A stretch of DNA of 64,000 bases from Anaerolineae bacterium (lineage in GTDB: Bacteria > Chloroflexota > Anaerolineae > Aggregatilineales > Phototrophicaceae): contig JAJEFB010000044.1 in assembly GCA_022820665.1 (NCBI GenBank), positions 59,705 through 123,704 of the forward strand, read 5' to 3'. Shown here piece after piece: positions 45,077-54,400 of the stretch. The first letter of the stretch is position 1, and every line of letters starts with the position of its first letter. Under the pieces are notes generated by a model, which was not told the DNA's origin, ran no database searches, and was given only the letters and a program-made list of their open reading frames with translations. The translations under genes were made by a program, and so were the position numbers.

Positions 45077-46174
45077 TTAGTCCTCCGCCCGGTCGCCGCC
45101 GACGAAGCGCCGCTGCAAGACTGTGGCGGCGAAGATAATCACGAAGAGCACGATGGCGATGGCGGAGGCTTCGGCCAAATTGGGACTGCTGCTCTCAAAT
45201 GCCGTGGCGTAAACCAGGTAAGCAACCGATGTCGTGGTGCGGCCGGTCTGGTCATTCTGCAGCACATAGATCTGATCAAAAACCTGGAAGGTGCCGATCA
45301 AGCCCAGGGTGACGACGAAGAATGTCGTCGGTTTGAGCAGCGGAAGCGTGATATGCCGGAATTGCGCCCAATTGCTGGCGCCGTCGACTTCGGCCGCTTC
45401 GTAGACGCTGGACGGGATGCCCTGCAGCGCCGACAGGTAGATGACCATCAGCGTGCCGGAGGTCGTCCAGATCGCCAGCGCCATAATCGTCGACATGGCC
45501 ACGCTGGGCCCGGCGATCCAATCCCAGATCTCCAGATCCATAATCTCGGTCTCGACCCAGACGCCGGCTGTAGCTTCCGTGATGCCGACTGTCTCCAGCA
45601 GCAGGTGCAGCACGCCATCATTGTTAGTCGTCCAGGCGACTGCCTCGTAGTACGGGCTCAGCAGGCTGAGTACAGCGTTTATCGGCCCGCCGGCGGAAAA
45701 CAGGAACAGGAATATGAAGGAGACAACGATAGACGAGGTGATCGACGGGAAGTAGAAAGCCGTGCGGTAGAAGCTCTTCCCGCGCAGCCAGCGCTGATTG
45801 ACGATGACCGCTAGCAGCAGCGCGATGACAGTCTGAACCGGCACGACGCCCAAGACGTAATAGACGGTGTTGCGCACCGCGCGATAGAAGTCATCGACGC
45901 GGCGGCCGTCAATCACCCAGCGCTGGTAATTCTTGAAGCCGACGACCTCATAAGCATCGGGCCGATCCAGCGGGCGCGTACCCGACCAATTGGTGAAACT
46001 GAAATAAAATGCGACCAGCAGCGGCAAAATCAGAAAGACGACCAGTACAAGCAGGGCGGGCCCGACAAAGGTAAAACCGGCGATGGCGTCCGCGCGTTGC
46101 TGCTGCGCCTGGGTCGTCACTTGCGCTGCGCTGCCGCTGCTTTCGGCAGCATTGTGCGAATCGGCTGACATCAA
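45077..46174 (-). CDS. Carbohydrate ABC transporter permease (MalF type)
   Basis: A 365-aa permease with about six to seven helices and a large periplasmic insert (residues 160-215). The EAA motif reads VYEAAEVDGASNWAQFRHIT. It pairs with the permease downstream to form the channel for the substrate-binding protein. The start is 13 bases from the next gene. It is the second gene of the minus-strand permease pair. Confidence 0.9.
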   Translation of the reverse strand: MMSADSHNAAESSGSAAQVTTQAQQQRADAIAGFTFVGPALLVLVVFLILPLLVAFYFSFTNWSGTRPLDRPDAYEVVGFKNYQRWVIDGRRVDDFYRAVRNTVYYVLGVVPVQTVIALLLAVIVNQRWLRGKSFYRTAFYFPSITSSIVVSFIFLFLFSAGGPINAVLSLLSPYYEAVAWTTNNDGVLHLLLETVGITEATAGVWVETEIMDLEIWDWIAGPSVAMSTIMALAIWTTSGTLMVIYLSALQGIPSSVYEAAEVDGASNWAQFRHITLPLLKPTTFFVVTLGLIGTFQVFDQIYVLQNDQTGRTTTSVAYLVYATAFESSSPNLAEASAIAIVLFVIIFAATVLQRRFVGGDRAED

Positions 46175-46263
46175 GAATTTGCTTCTAAGCTCTATATATT
46201 ATAAGCCCGCGGGGGCTGACACGCGCCAACCCCCGCTGCAAAAAACCGGAATAGACGCGGTGC

Positions 46264-47502
46264 CTATTCCATTTCTGCCAGGATTTCGCGCGCGACATCA
46301 GCCGCTTCGCCCAGCGCGTCTGCCGGGTCTTCTTCCAACGCCATCACCAGCGATGTCGCCTCGTTAACGGCCGCGTCAAAATCACCGAAGCCGAGCGGGA
46401 AGATGGGCGCGGTGGCGTAGCTGGCGCCGGTGACAAAAGCAGCGTATTCCTCGCCCACCGTCTCCGACCACAGATCAGCGAATTGCGCGCGCGCCGGCAT
46501 AACGCCGAAGCCCGCAGCCGCGACCGCGTGGCCGCCGTGTTCGCCTTCGCCGGTCAAGAAATTAACCAGCGCCCAAGCCGCTTCCGCGACTTCACCCTCG
46601 GCGCGGCTGCTGACCGCCCAGCACTCGGTGAAGGTCAGGGTCCCGCGACCACCATTGGGCGCAACAGGAATCTCGGCTACACCCCAATTGGTTTCGGGGA
46701 AGGTATCGTTCAGGTAGCCAATCGCCCAGTTGCCCTCGATGGTCATGGCAGCTGAGCCCTGCCCGAATGCCTCGCCGTTCCAGCCGGCGTTCAGGTTGCT
46801 CGGCTGATCGCCCGTGCCGTTTTTGATGAAGCTCTGGTAGAAGGCGAGCGCCTCGACCCCAGCATCGCTATCGATGGCGACGGCACCGTCCATTTCGAAT
46901 ACTTCGCCGCCATTGGCATAGAAGAGCGCCATCCAGCGAAACTTGTCGGCAGCGGCGCTGAAGCCGACCCTATCATCGTTGGTCATGGCCGCGGCGGCGG
47001 CCGCCATATCGTCCCAGGTCCAGTTCATATCGGGAAGGTCAACACCGGCAGCCTCGAAGGCGTCGATATTGTAGAGCAGCGCCAGCGTAGAGAAATCCTT
47101 GGGCGCGCAGTAGAGCTCGCCATCGGCGGTGAAGGCGGCGCGCAAGCCGGCGTAGATGTCGTCCTGCGCCTCGATATACATGGAACCGGGCGCCAGCAAG
47201 CCATCGTACTGCCACTGCGGGAAGTCAAACTGGCCGACCGTGAAGACCTCGGCGTAATCGCCACTGGCGAAACCAGCGCGGATCTGAGTCCCGTAATCGG
47301 GCGAAATCAGTAGTTCGACATCGATCCCGGGATTGGCTTCTTCAAAGGCGGCGATTTGCCCTTCCTTGAATTCGTTCTCCACGGGCGATGAAGACCCCGT
47401 CCATACACGGAGCGTGACCATGTCCTGGGCGGCGACGACGCCGACCAACGAAAGTGCCATGGCACACACAACCAGCAGACCTAGAATGCGACTAATTTTC
47501 AT
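46264..47502 (-). CDS. Carbohydrate ABC transporter substrate-binding lipoprotein-like protein
   Basis: A 412-aa type-1 extracellular solute-binding protein. A signal peptide (MKISRILGLLVVCAMALSLV..) ends near VVAAQ; no lipobox Cys is evident. The mature part has the MalE-like pattern AAFEEANPGIDVELLI and LLYNIDAFEAAGVDLP. ATG 47502 has a strong GAGGAGG ribosome site; a frame to 47562 lacks it. It is the second gene of the operon after GH65, with 65 bases between. Confidence 0.9.
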   Translation of the reverse strand: MKISRILGLLVVCAMALSLVGVVAAQDMVTLRVWTGSSSPVENEFKEGQIAAFEEANPGIDVELLISPDYGTQIRAGFASGDYAEVFTVGQFDFPQWQYDGLLAPGSMYIEAQDDIYAGLRAAFTADGELYCAPKDFSTLALLYNIDAFEAAGVDLPDMNWTWDDMAAAAAAMTNDDRVGFSAAADKFRWMALFYANGGEVFEMDGAVAIDSDAGVEALAFYQSFIKNGTGDQPSNLNAGWNGEAFGQGSAAMTIEGNWAIGYLNDTFPETNWGVAEIPVAPNGGRGTLTFTECWAVSSRAEGEVAEAAWALVNFLTGEGEHGGHAVAAAGFGVMPARAQFADLWSETVGEEYAAFVTGASYATAPIFPLGFGDFDAAVNEATSLVMALEEDPADALGEAADVAREILAEME

Positions 47503-47567
47503 TTCATCCTCCTCAACAAGGATAGCTTTACGATTGACGATGACAGCTGGTCCATCCGTCATCGCGC

Positions 47568-49751
47568 CTAGACCGCGGGGTTCGCGACATCAAAGTGATG
47601 CTTCTCTCCCCGGTAAGTCACTGAAAAAGAAACGCGCCGCCAATGCGCGGGCAGCTTGGGATCGACTTGTGGTCCGTCCTCAGTCAGATGCAAGCCGCAG
47701 AAGCCGAAGAGCGCTGCCTGCCACAAGCCGCCGCAAGCGGCCGCGTGGATGCCATCGGCAACATTGCCCTGGTTATTTTCGAGATCGGTGCTGGCCGCCT
47801 GAGCAAACATCTCATAAGCGATATCATCCAGCCCCAGGCGCGCGGCGACCCAGGCGTGGATGGCCGGGCTGAGCGACGAGCCGTGGTCGGTGCGCGGATA
47901 ATAGGTCTTGAAGTTGTTGAGCATGACTTCGCGCGGGCCGACTTCCTCGCCCAGCAGCGCCATCAGCATGACGACATCCGCCTGCTTGATCACCTGCGAA
48001 CGCAGGGCGCGCTCATGGCCCAGCATGTGCCAGATGCCCCCCACGCGCGGCTGATAATCCAGCACCGGGACGTACTCCAAATCGAAGAAACCGTCGAATT
48101 GGATGTGAAGCTGTCTCTCGCTGTCGAAGGGTATGACCATGCGCGCCGCGATGTCTCGCCAATGCGCCAGACGGGCCTCACGCAATTCGAGCTCAGCGAC
48201 CAGCCGCCGCGCGACATCCGGCGCGTTCACGCGCAGCCACTCAAGCAGCGCCAAAGCCTGCTGCAAATGCCACTGCACCAGGCGATTGGTGAAGACGCTG
48301 TTATCAATATTCTCGTGATATTCGTCGGGCCCAATCTGGCGGCTGATTTCGTAGCGGCCGTTCTTAGCCTCGACGCGCTCGCCCCAGAACACAGCCGTGT
48401 CCAGCACGAGCTCCGCGCCCATAGCGAGCATAAAGGCATCGTCGCCCGTCCAGCGCCAATATTGCAGCGCGGCGTAGGCGATATCGCTGCAAATGTGCTG
48501 CTCAGTATCTCCGGTCCAAATGCGAATCCGCGAACCGTCCGGCTGGGGATCGGACCATTGCGGTGTGGTTTCCAAGCCGGTGTCCGTGCTTTCCCAGGGA
48601 AAGAGCGCGCCGGCATAACCCTGCGCTTCCGCCTTCTGGCGCGCGCCAGCCAGACGCTTGTAGCGGTATGTCAGCAGGTTACGCGCGATCGTCGGCTGGG
48701 TCAGCGTCAGCGGCGGTAGCGCGAACAGTTCTGTGTCCCAGAATACATGCCCCTTGTATCCCATCCCGCTCAAGGTGCGGGCGCCGATGCTGACATCGTC
48801 ATCCTGGCGCGGCGCGGCGATCAGCAGATGATAGGCGGCGAAACGCAAGGCAAGCTGAGCACTGTCATCGCCTTCAATTTCTATATCGCAGCTATCCCAA
48901 GCCTCTCGCCAGCGCCGGCAGTGTTGCTCGTAAAGCGCATCATAAGCATCCGCCGCCGCGTCTTTCAAAGCAACCGTCGCTGACTGCAGCGGATCCTCAA
49001 CATCGCGACTGGTGTAGATCGCCGTGAGTTTGTCCACGGTGACGCTGCTGCCGCCTTCCAAGCGCACAGTTGTGGCGAGCGTCGCGCGGTGCTCGTCGGC
49101 GCCAGCTTCAACACACGCGGGCGCGATCAATCTGGACGCGAACGCGATACGGTAGCCGGATTGGCTTGTGGCCGCGCTATAGGTCATCTGGTCAGCGTCC
49201 GCCGCTGCAATGACGTTGCGCCAGTGGTCGGAATTGTTGCTGTCGCGCCTGTCAAAGGCTACCTCGATGCCTACAGTAGGCGCGCCATCAAGCGCGGTGA
49301 CCATGAGGCGCTGACCCAGGATGTGCGGCTGGTCGAGGCTGGTGAAGCGCTCGAATTCGAGCCGAACGGTGCTGCCGCTCTCCGCGCGAAACAAGACTTC
49401 ACGCCGCAGCGAGGCTGTGTCCATGTGTAGCGTGCGACGATACCCGAGCATGACCCCGCCGGCCGGACGCAGATAATCGCAAGCTTCCGTCTTCATGCTG
49501 AACGCTGTGCCGTCCACCGTGACGCGCAGCGGTAGCCAATTCGGCGCAACCGCTAGCTCCGGCACCGCCATCCCCGGCGCGTGGTTGAAAATGCCGTGCA
49601 CAAGCGTGGCCGGTGTTTCTCCGGCATGACCTTCTTCAAAGGCGGCCCGCGCGCTCAGGTAACCATTGCCGATCGCCAAGATCGTCTCGAAGTGCTGCAG
49701 CCGCGCTGGTTGGAAGGGAAACTCTGTAATCTGCCAAAGTCGGTTGATCAT
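47568..49751 (-). CDS. GH65 disaccharide phosphorylase (kojibiose/maltose/trehalose type)
   Basis: A 727-aa GH65 protein. The catalytic general acid is in ISRQIGPDEYHENIDNSVFT (the conserved Glu of DEYHE). Substrate-pocket landmarks are GYAGALFPWESTDTGLETT and KQADVVMLMALLGEE, and the last domain is the jelly-roll C-terminal segment (QNRPA-like VTYRGEKHHFDV). GH65 enzymes phosphorolyse alpha-glucosidic disaccharides to beta-glucose-1-phosphate and a sugar. The exact substrate is open. Upstream are the ABC transporter, downstream pgmB. Confidence 0.93.
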   Translation of the reverse strand: MINRLWQITEFPFQPARLQHFETILAIGNGYLSARAAFEEGHAGETPATLVHGIFNHAPGMAVPELAVAPNWLPLRVTVDGTAFSMKTEACDYLRPAGGVMLGYRRTLHMDTASLRREVLFRAESGSTVRLEFERFTSLDQPHILGQRLMVTALDGAPTVGIEVAFDRRDSNNSDHWRNVIAAADADQMTYSAATSQSGYRIAFASRLIAPACVEAGADEHRATLATTVRLEGGSSVTVDKLTAIYTSRDVEDPLQSATVALKDAAADAYDALYEQHCRRWREAWDSCDIEIEGDDSAQLALRFAAYHLLIAAPRQDDDVSIGARTLSGMGYKGHVFWDTELFALPPLTLTQPTIARNLLTYRYKRLAGARQKAEAQGYAGALFPWESTDTGLETTPQWSDPQPDGSRIRIWTGDTEQHICSDIAYAALQYWRWTGDDAFMLAMGAELVLDTAVFWGERVEAKNGRYEISRQIGPDEYHENIDNSVFTNRLVQWHLQQALALLEWLRVNAPDVARRLVAELELREARLAHWRDIAARMVIPFDSERQLHIQFDGFFDLEYVPVLDYQPRVGGIWHMLGHERALRSQVIKQADVVMLMALLGEEVGPREVMLNNFKTYYPRTDHGSSLSPAIHAWVAARLGLDDIAYEMFAQAASTDLENNQGNVADGIHAAACGGLWQAALFGFCGLHLTEDGPQVDPKLPAHWRRVSFSVTYRGEKHHFDVANPAV

Positions 49752-49812
49752 GAGACTGCAGGCGCTGAAATCGGCCGTGCACTGGTGAAAGAAGTGCTCA
49801 ATGAGCGCCTGA

Positions 49813-49828
49813 CCTTAAACGTTTAAGG
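49813..49828. promoter_or_regulatory. LacI-type operator palindrome
   Basis: Perfect 16-bp palindrome CCTTAAACGTTTAAGG, about 60 bases upstream of ATG 49751 of the GH65 gene. A TTGACA box on the minus strand (49851-49856 region) lies just before it. The central CG and flanking symmetry match LacI-family sites. Confidence 0.7.
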
Positions 49829-50026
49829 TAGTTGAACATATTCTGAAAGCGTTGTCAAGAGCAGCGCTCCAAAATGACTCTCCGCTGCGTCGCCACCGTG
49901 TTAAAGGCGCGCCTGCTTCGCCCAAGCGGCATGTCTTGATTCCGCAATAGATCGGGTACACTCTTGTACAGAGTGCATTCATTGCCTTCACGTGTACGAG
50001 ATTGGCAGGGAAAGGGTACCTCTGCA

Positions 50027-50335
50027 ATGATGGTCGAGATTCCCGATGAACTCGACCAATGGTTGCTTGAATCCGCAAACCAGCGTGGCATCTCCATAAA
50101 GCACCTGCTCACAGAATTGCTTCTTGAAAAGCAGACCGCCGCTTGCAGCGAAGCTTCTGAGGAGGGCACGGAAGTTCCGGGAGTTGAGCCAGCTGCTGCG
50201 ATTGAAGAGCTGCACAATGAACTCGCGAGGGACTATCCAGCGGGATCGCTGGGCCGGTTCGCGCAGCTGGCCCTCAAATCAGGACTGGCTTCAGAGGAAT
50301 CGGAGGAGATGAGAGGGCGTAAGAACGCGCCTTGA
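50027..50335 (+). CDS. Small ribbon-helix-helix-like protein, possible antitoxin
   Basis: About 102 aa from ATG 50027 (or 50030), preceded by a weak GGGAAAGGG. The first 35 residues, MVEIPDELDQWLLESANQRG then ISIKHLLTELL, have the pattern of a CopG/Arc-type RHH DNA-binding antitoxin; the rest is acidic and ends QLALKSGLASEESEEMRGRK. No toxin gene follows, so it may be an orphan. The GC content and location suit an accessory gene. Confidence 0.5.
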   Translation: MMVEIPDELDQWLLESANQRGISIKHLLTELLLEKQTAACSEASEEGTEVPGVEPAAAIEELHNELARDYPAGSLGRFAQLALKSGLASEESEEMRGRKNAP

Positions 50336-50869
50336 GCGCGCAACTACGCTCAATCGTCCACTGGCTAGCCTGCCCGCGCACGAAGACCGGACCGAGCCTG
50401 CTGAAAGCATCCGTGAATGCGCTGGCATCCTCGCCCTGATACCAGATCATCTGCTCACCCCACAAACACATCGCGGCCAGACGTCAGCAACTCCCGATCC
50501 AGCTCCCCGGACAGACTGCTGCGCTTGCCTCGGCCGCATGACCGCTCTCGCGCATGACTATATGCGCTACTCCCAGGCGACAGAATCTCGCGCCGCTCAA
50601 ATGCTGCCTTGCCTGACTATGTGTCGGGCGCTCATCCCGGCTCAATGGAGCCTTTTGCCCGCGCCCTTGCCGGCAGGCTGGTGATCATACCGCCGTCAGC
50701 CATGTCGCTCGCTTGCTTGCGATTGATACAATCGATAGTATTTATGTACCATTATCACGAAAAGGCGAGGCGCAATGACACAATGGTGTCGAAATAGCGT
50801 ACTGATTACTCAATTTCAATGCGCCAGCGCAGGCTAAGGCATACTGCTGGCGGACAGAAGAGGGGGACA
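50336..50869 (+). other. Intergenic region before the accessory operon
   Basis: About 530 bases without a convincing gene. Short frames of 60-65 codons occur on both strands but show no family resemblance. The last 160 bases are A+T-rich and hold a promoter-like pair (TTGCTT, TAGTAT) and the ribosome site AGAGGGGG for the 62-aa gene. Confidence 0.45.
50713..50741 (+). promoter_or_regulatory. Possible sigma-70-type promoter of the accessory operon
   Basis: TTGCTT (50713-50718), 17 bases, then TAGTAT (50736-50741). The match to consensus is moderate only. It lies about 130 bases before ATG 50870. Confidence 0.3.
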
Positions 50870-51058
50870 ATGAGCGAGAAAAGGGATACCAGCAAGAAGC
50901 CGGACGCCTCAGAGTGTGCATTGAATCATCTGTCCCTTCGCAAGTTTCTGAACATCTTTGCCAACGGCGCCATTGCCCTGGTGCCGCTTAGCGGCGTGGT
51001 CAGCGCTCAAGCGGATAGAACCCTGTACGATTACCTCTTCGAAACGGATGCCAGTTAA
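50870..51058 (+). CDS. Small protein (62 aa) heading the accessory operon
   Basis: ATG 50870 with AGAGGGGG four bases upstream. The protein MSEKRDTSKKPDASECALNH is followed by a hydrophobic stretch (ANGAIALVPLSGVVSAQAD) and ends ETDAS. It could be a small membrane or signal-bearing protein. It stops 3 bases before ATG 51062 and so is translationally coupled. No homology is known to me. Confidence 0.5.
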   Translation: MSEKRDTSKKPDASECALNHLSLRKFLNIFANGAIALVPLSGVVSAQADRTLYDYLFETDAS

Positions 51059-51061
51059 AGT

Positions 51062-51415
51062 ATGAGTGATTTGTCATCAGCAGTTTCAAATACAGACCAG
51101 ATTAGCGATGTAGAAGCGATTCTAGAAGATGCGTTTGAAGATATAGAATTTATCGGTGAGCTGGACGTTGACGAAGAGACATTCGCTAAAATTGGGGAGT
51201 TGTTGCGCCACGAGTGCCGATTTGCGGGGAGAACCAAAAGCGGTACTTGCGCCCAGCGACATTTGTCACTTCCTTGGTGTTCAGCGCACGTTATTCGAAT
51301 ACTGAATCGCGGAATTTCTGGCAGCCCTATGCTCGCGACGTTTGGGGATTGGACGCCACACCGTCTTTCCAGACTTTGTGTCGCAATTACTTCAGCAGCA
51401 CCCGTTGGGAATTGA
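51062..51415 (+). CDS. Upstream reading frame, probable frameshifted 5' part of the large gene
   Basis: A 117-codon frame. The first 50 residues are acidic and helical (VEAILEDAFEDIEFIGELDV, DEETFAKIGELLRHE), but the remainder (CRFAGRTKSGT...) has an unnatural look and overlaps the next reading frame for 200 bases. The 1265-aa frame is open from 51190. The simplest explanation is one gene with a -1 shift between 51190 and 51260 (real frameshift, programmed slip or sequence error). Otherwise it is a separate small protein with a long overlap. Confidence 0.45.
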   Translation: MSDLSSAVSNTDQISDVEAILEDAFEDIEFIGELDVDEETFAKIGELLRHECRFAGRTKSGTCAQRHLSLPWCSAHVIRILNRGISGSPMLATFGDWTPHRLSRLCVAITSAAPVGN

Positions 51416-54400
51416 CCAAGCGGTTTGGACTCGAATTTCCCGTCTTCAGCTGGGGCGATGTGGTGCGTCCCGTTTACTGGCACGCGATTATCCCGGCTTA
51501 TGTACAAGATGATTTTGCACGTTGGTTCGCGAGGAACCTGCGGAGGATTAGCGGGCTATCGCGACAGGAACTCAGCGACTTCCTCAAAGAACGAAACACG
51601 GATGCCCTCGATGTAAGCCCTCTACAGAATTTCCTAGACAACAAAAACACGCACGAAATTGCGCTGGCAATTATAAGCTCATTGGTAACTGCCACAGAGC
51701 TACTAGCCGAGCAACAAGATCCTGCAGACATCAGGGCGCTATTTTCCAGCCAGATACGCAGAGACTTATGGGATGAATATATCAGGCGCCTGGACACGAG
51801 ACCTGTCGCGACCGTTTCTAGAAGGCGTCACGTACGGCTGGAATGGGTCTGGTCCTTCGAGGAGGAAGACTGGATTCTCCGCTTGCTCAATCTGGTCACC
51901 GCGTCTTACAGCAAGCCTCAACTTTGTATCTGGGCGCAATCCTCGGCCGATCAAGCTTTACAAGACTGGGACAATAGGCGCTTCGATATCTGGCCCGAAC
52001 AGCAGCCAAATGGCCAATGGCGCGTTCGAGAGATAGCCATGAATGTGCCGGATCAGGCAGATATGCTCAATGGGAATATTTACGTGTATAACGACGGCGA
52101 CTATTGCATTTTTCGGCAAGCGATACCGCCTTTGCCTGCCGGAGAATTCCAATTCTATCGCATCACCCAGCAAGATTCGTACGCTGTGTCCGTAAGACCG
52201 GATCAACTGACATCAGGGAAAATCCTCGTCAGCTATCGAAATGAACTGCAGCTTCTGGACGCCGAAAACCAACGACTTGCGCCATTGCAGACCGACTACT
52301 ACGTTTCAGATATCATGGAAAACAAAGTCGGTCATCAATACATAGCGCGATACGCGATAGATCTACCGCTAACTATCAAGACCGAAACAGATGAATTTCG
52401 TGTCGATCAGACCAGAAGGCGTATTGCGTCGCCCACGCTTTCCGACCGGCATCGTATACCAAATACGTCGAAGAGATTGCCGCCTGCCTACACCAGCAAT
52501 CAGATCGTTGTCTATTTCCCGGAAGTCCCGGTTGCCATAAGGGCGCTTAAGATTCATGTCGTTACGCCCGCGCGTCAGTATTACGTATCGTTTGATGCCT
52601 ATGCGGAGTCGACAGAAGAAGGTTACCAGTTGGATCTGAGTCAACTGATTCCCGATGACCGGATCGGTACATATGCTATTGATATCACTTATGATTTTCG
52701 CTCTCGCCTCGCGTCACCAATTGAAGTCAGTGTTGTGCCTAATCTAAGCTTCAGTGGCCCAGGTGATGACACCCTCCATCCACTTCACCTACCCAGCATG
52801 CAAGTTAGCAATATAAGCACCGAGGCCGTTGAATCGCCCGACGAAGCAACACACGTGGAAGTGTTGAGCACTGGTGAGCAGCTGGTAACCTGGAACGACC
52901 TAAGGTCTTCGTACTGTCGTTTGCATATTTGTCAGGATGACCGCGTTGTGCCTATCGAATGGTCTATTCAACGTATATATGCCTGGTTTGAGGGTACGGC
53001 TCTACCCAATGTTTTGCTAGCGAGTGAGTTGGATAAGGCAACAATACATTTTCGTGGGCAGCGAAAAGCATGGCTTAATTTATACATCGGTGACCACCGA
53101 CAACCGGTTCCTCTCAACGCTCGTGGCGAACGGTCGATTGATCTGCGCACCGACCAACTCGGCGTCATTCTAGTCGACCAGAATTCTGCTATGGTCCCTC
53201 TGCGTCTGGGGCTTGAAGGTCGAGAGTGGATCGTCGGCACCTTTGTACGGAGGCCGCAAATTATCACGTTCGAAGCTGAATATGTATTTGATCACGACGC
53301 GGAGGCAGTGCTCATTAGCATGGCGTTCTCGGAATCTTTGAGGAGCAAATTGGTGATCAAGGTCATCAATCTCCGGGATTCCGTCGAAGTAGCCCGCATG
53401 ACATCAACAGACCGGGAGAACCTTTTCCTGCTGAACTGTCAGCTACCCGAAGGCCAATATCGGATCTGTGTCTTTGCTGATGGCGAGGAGCTTAAATTGC
53501 CCGGCCCGGGCGAATTCACGGTGAAGCCGCCATCTGTCGAAATTGAAGTGAATCACCAGGGTGATAGACTAAATATCGAGTACGAACTTGATAATTTACG
53601 TCTTGGGAATTATTCAGTTGCCCTATTTGATGCTCATGGCAACACAGTATTCACAGACGCTCTCGATCCTACAGACGACCGATTTGAGGCTAATGTTGAC
53701 TTGCTACCACGTGCGCAGTATATGCTGAACATCTTCTGGAACGGACAAGCCCTTAGGGCCAGTCCGCTGCCATTTGTCACGAGAACAAGGTCAGGCATCG
53801 CTCATTACGATTCGGTTCTCTCGCCTTCACATTCCGCCTCACAAGAGCATTCGCTGAGCGATTTGATCTCTTATCTGATCAGCCAACGGCCGGAAGCTTT
53901 TGCTGGGGAAACGTTGTTTCGACTGGCCACACTCCAGCCAGAGATGCTGCAGCAATATTCCCTCGAACAACTTGAGGGGTGCTGGCGACCGCTTGCCCAA
54001 ATATCCAAGACACACCGCAATACATTTGAGCCGTTACCGACATGGGCTCTGGCGGAAAACGCCCTTTTGGTAGAAACCAAAAGAAACAATATCTTCTGGG
54101 TGTACCCAGAGAGAATCGCGTGGCGAGGACTAGCAGGCATAGGGAAGATCAAGTTAAAGACGCCGCAGGAAGGTGAAATCTTAGCCTATGCACGGTGGTC
54201 TAGAAAGGGAACTTATACTTCCCGTCTCCGCATTTGGATACCGCCTCATATTCCCGCCAATGAGAAATTCTCTGAATTAGACGAACTCGACATGTGGCCA
54301 GCCTATTACGAGCGCTTGTCGGGAACGTTTCACGGCATGCGGACAAAGGCAATGACTCCAGGGCTAAACCGGGCAAATGACACGTATCTGGTCGACTGTG

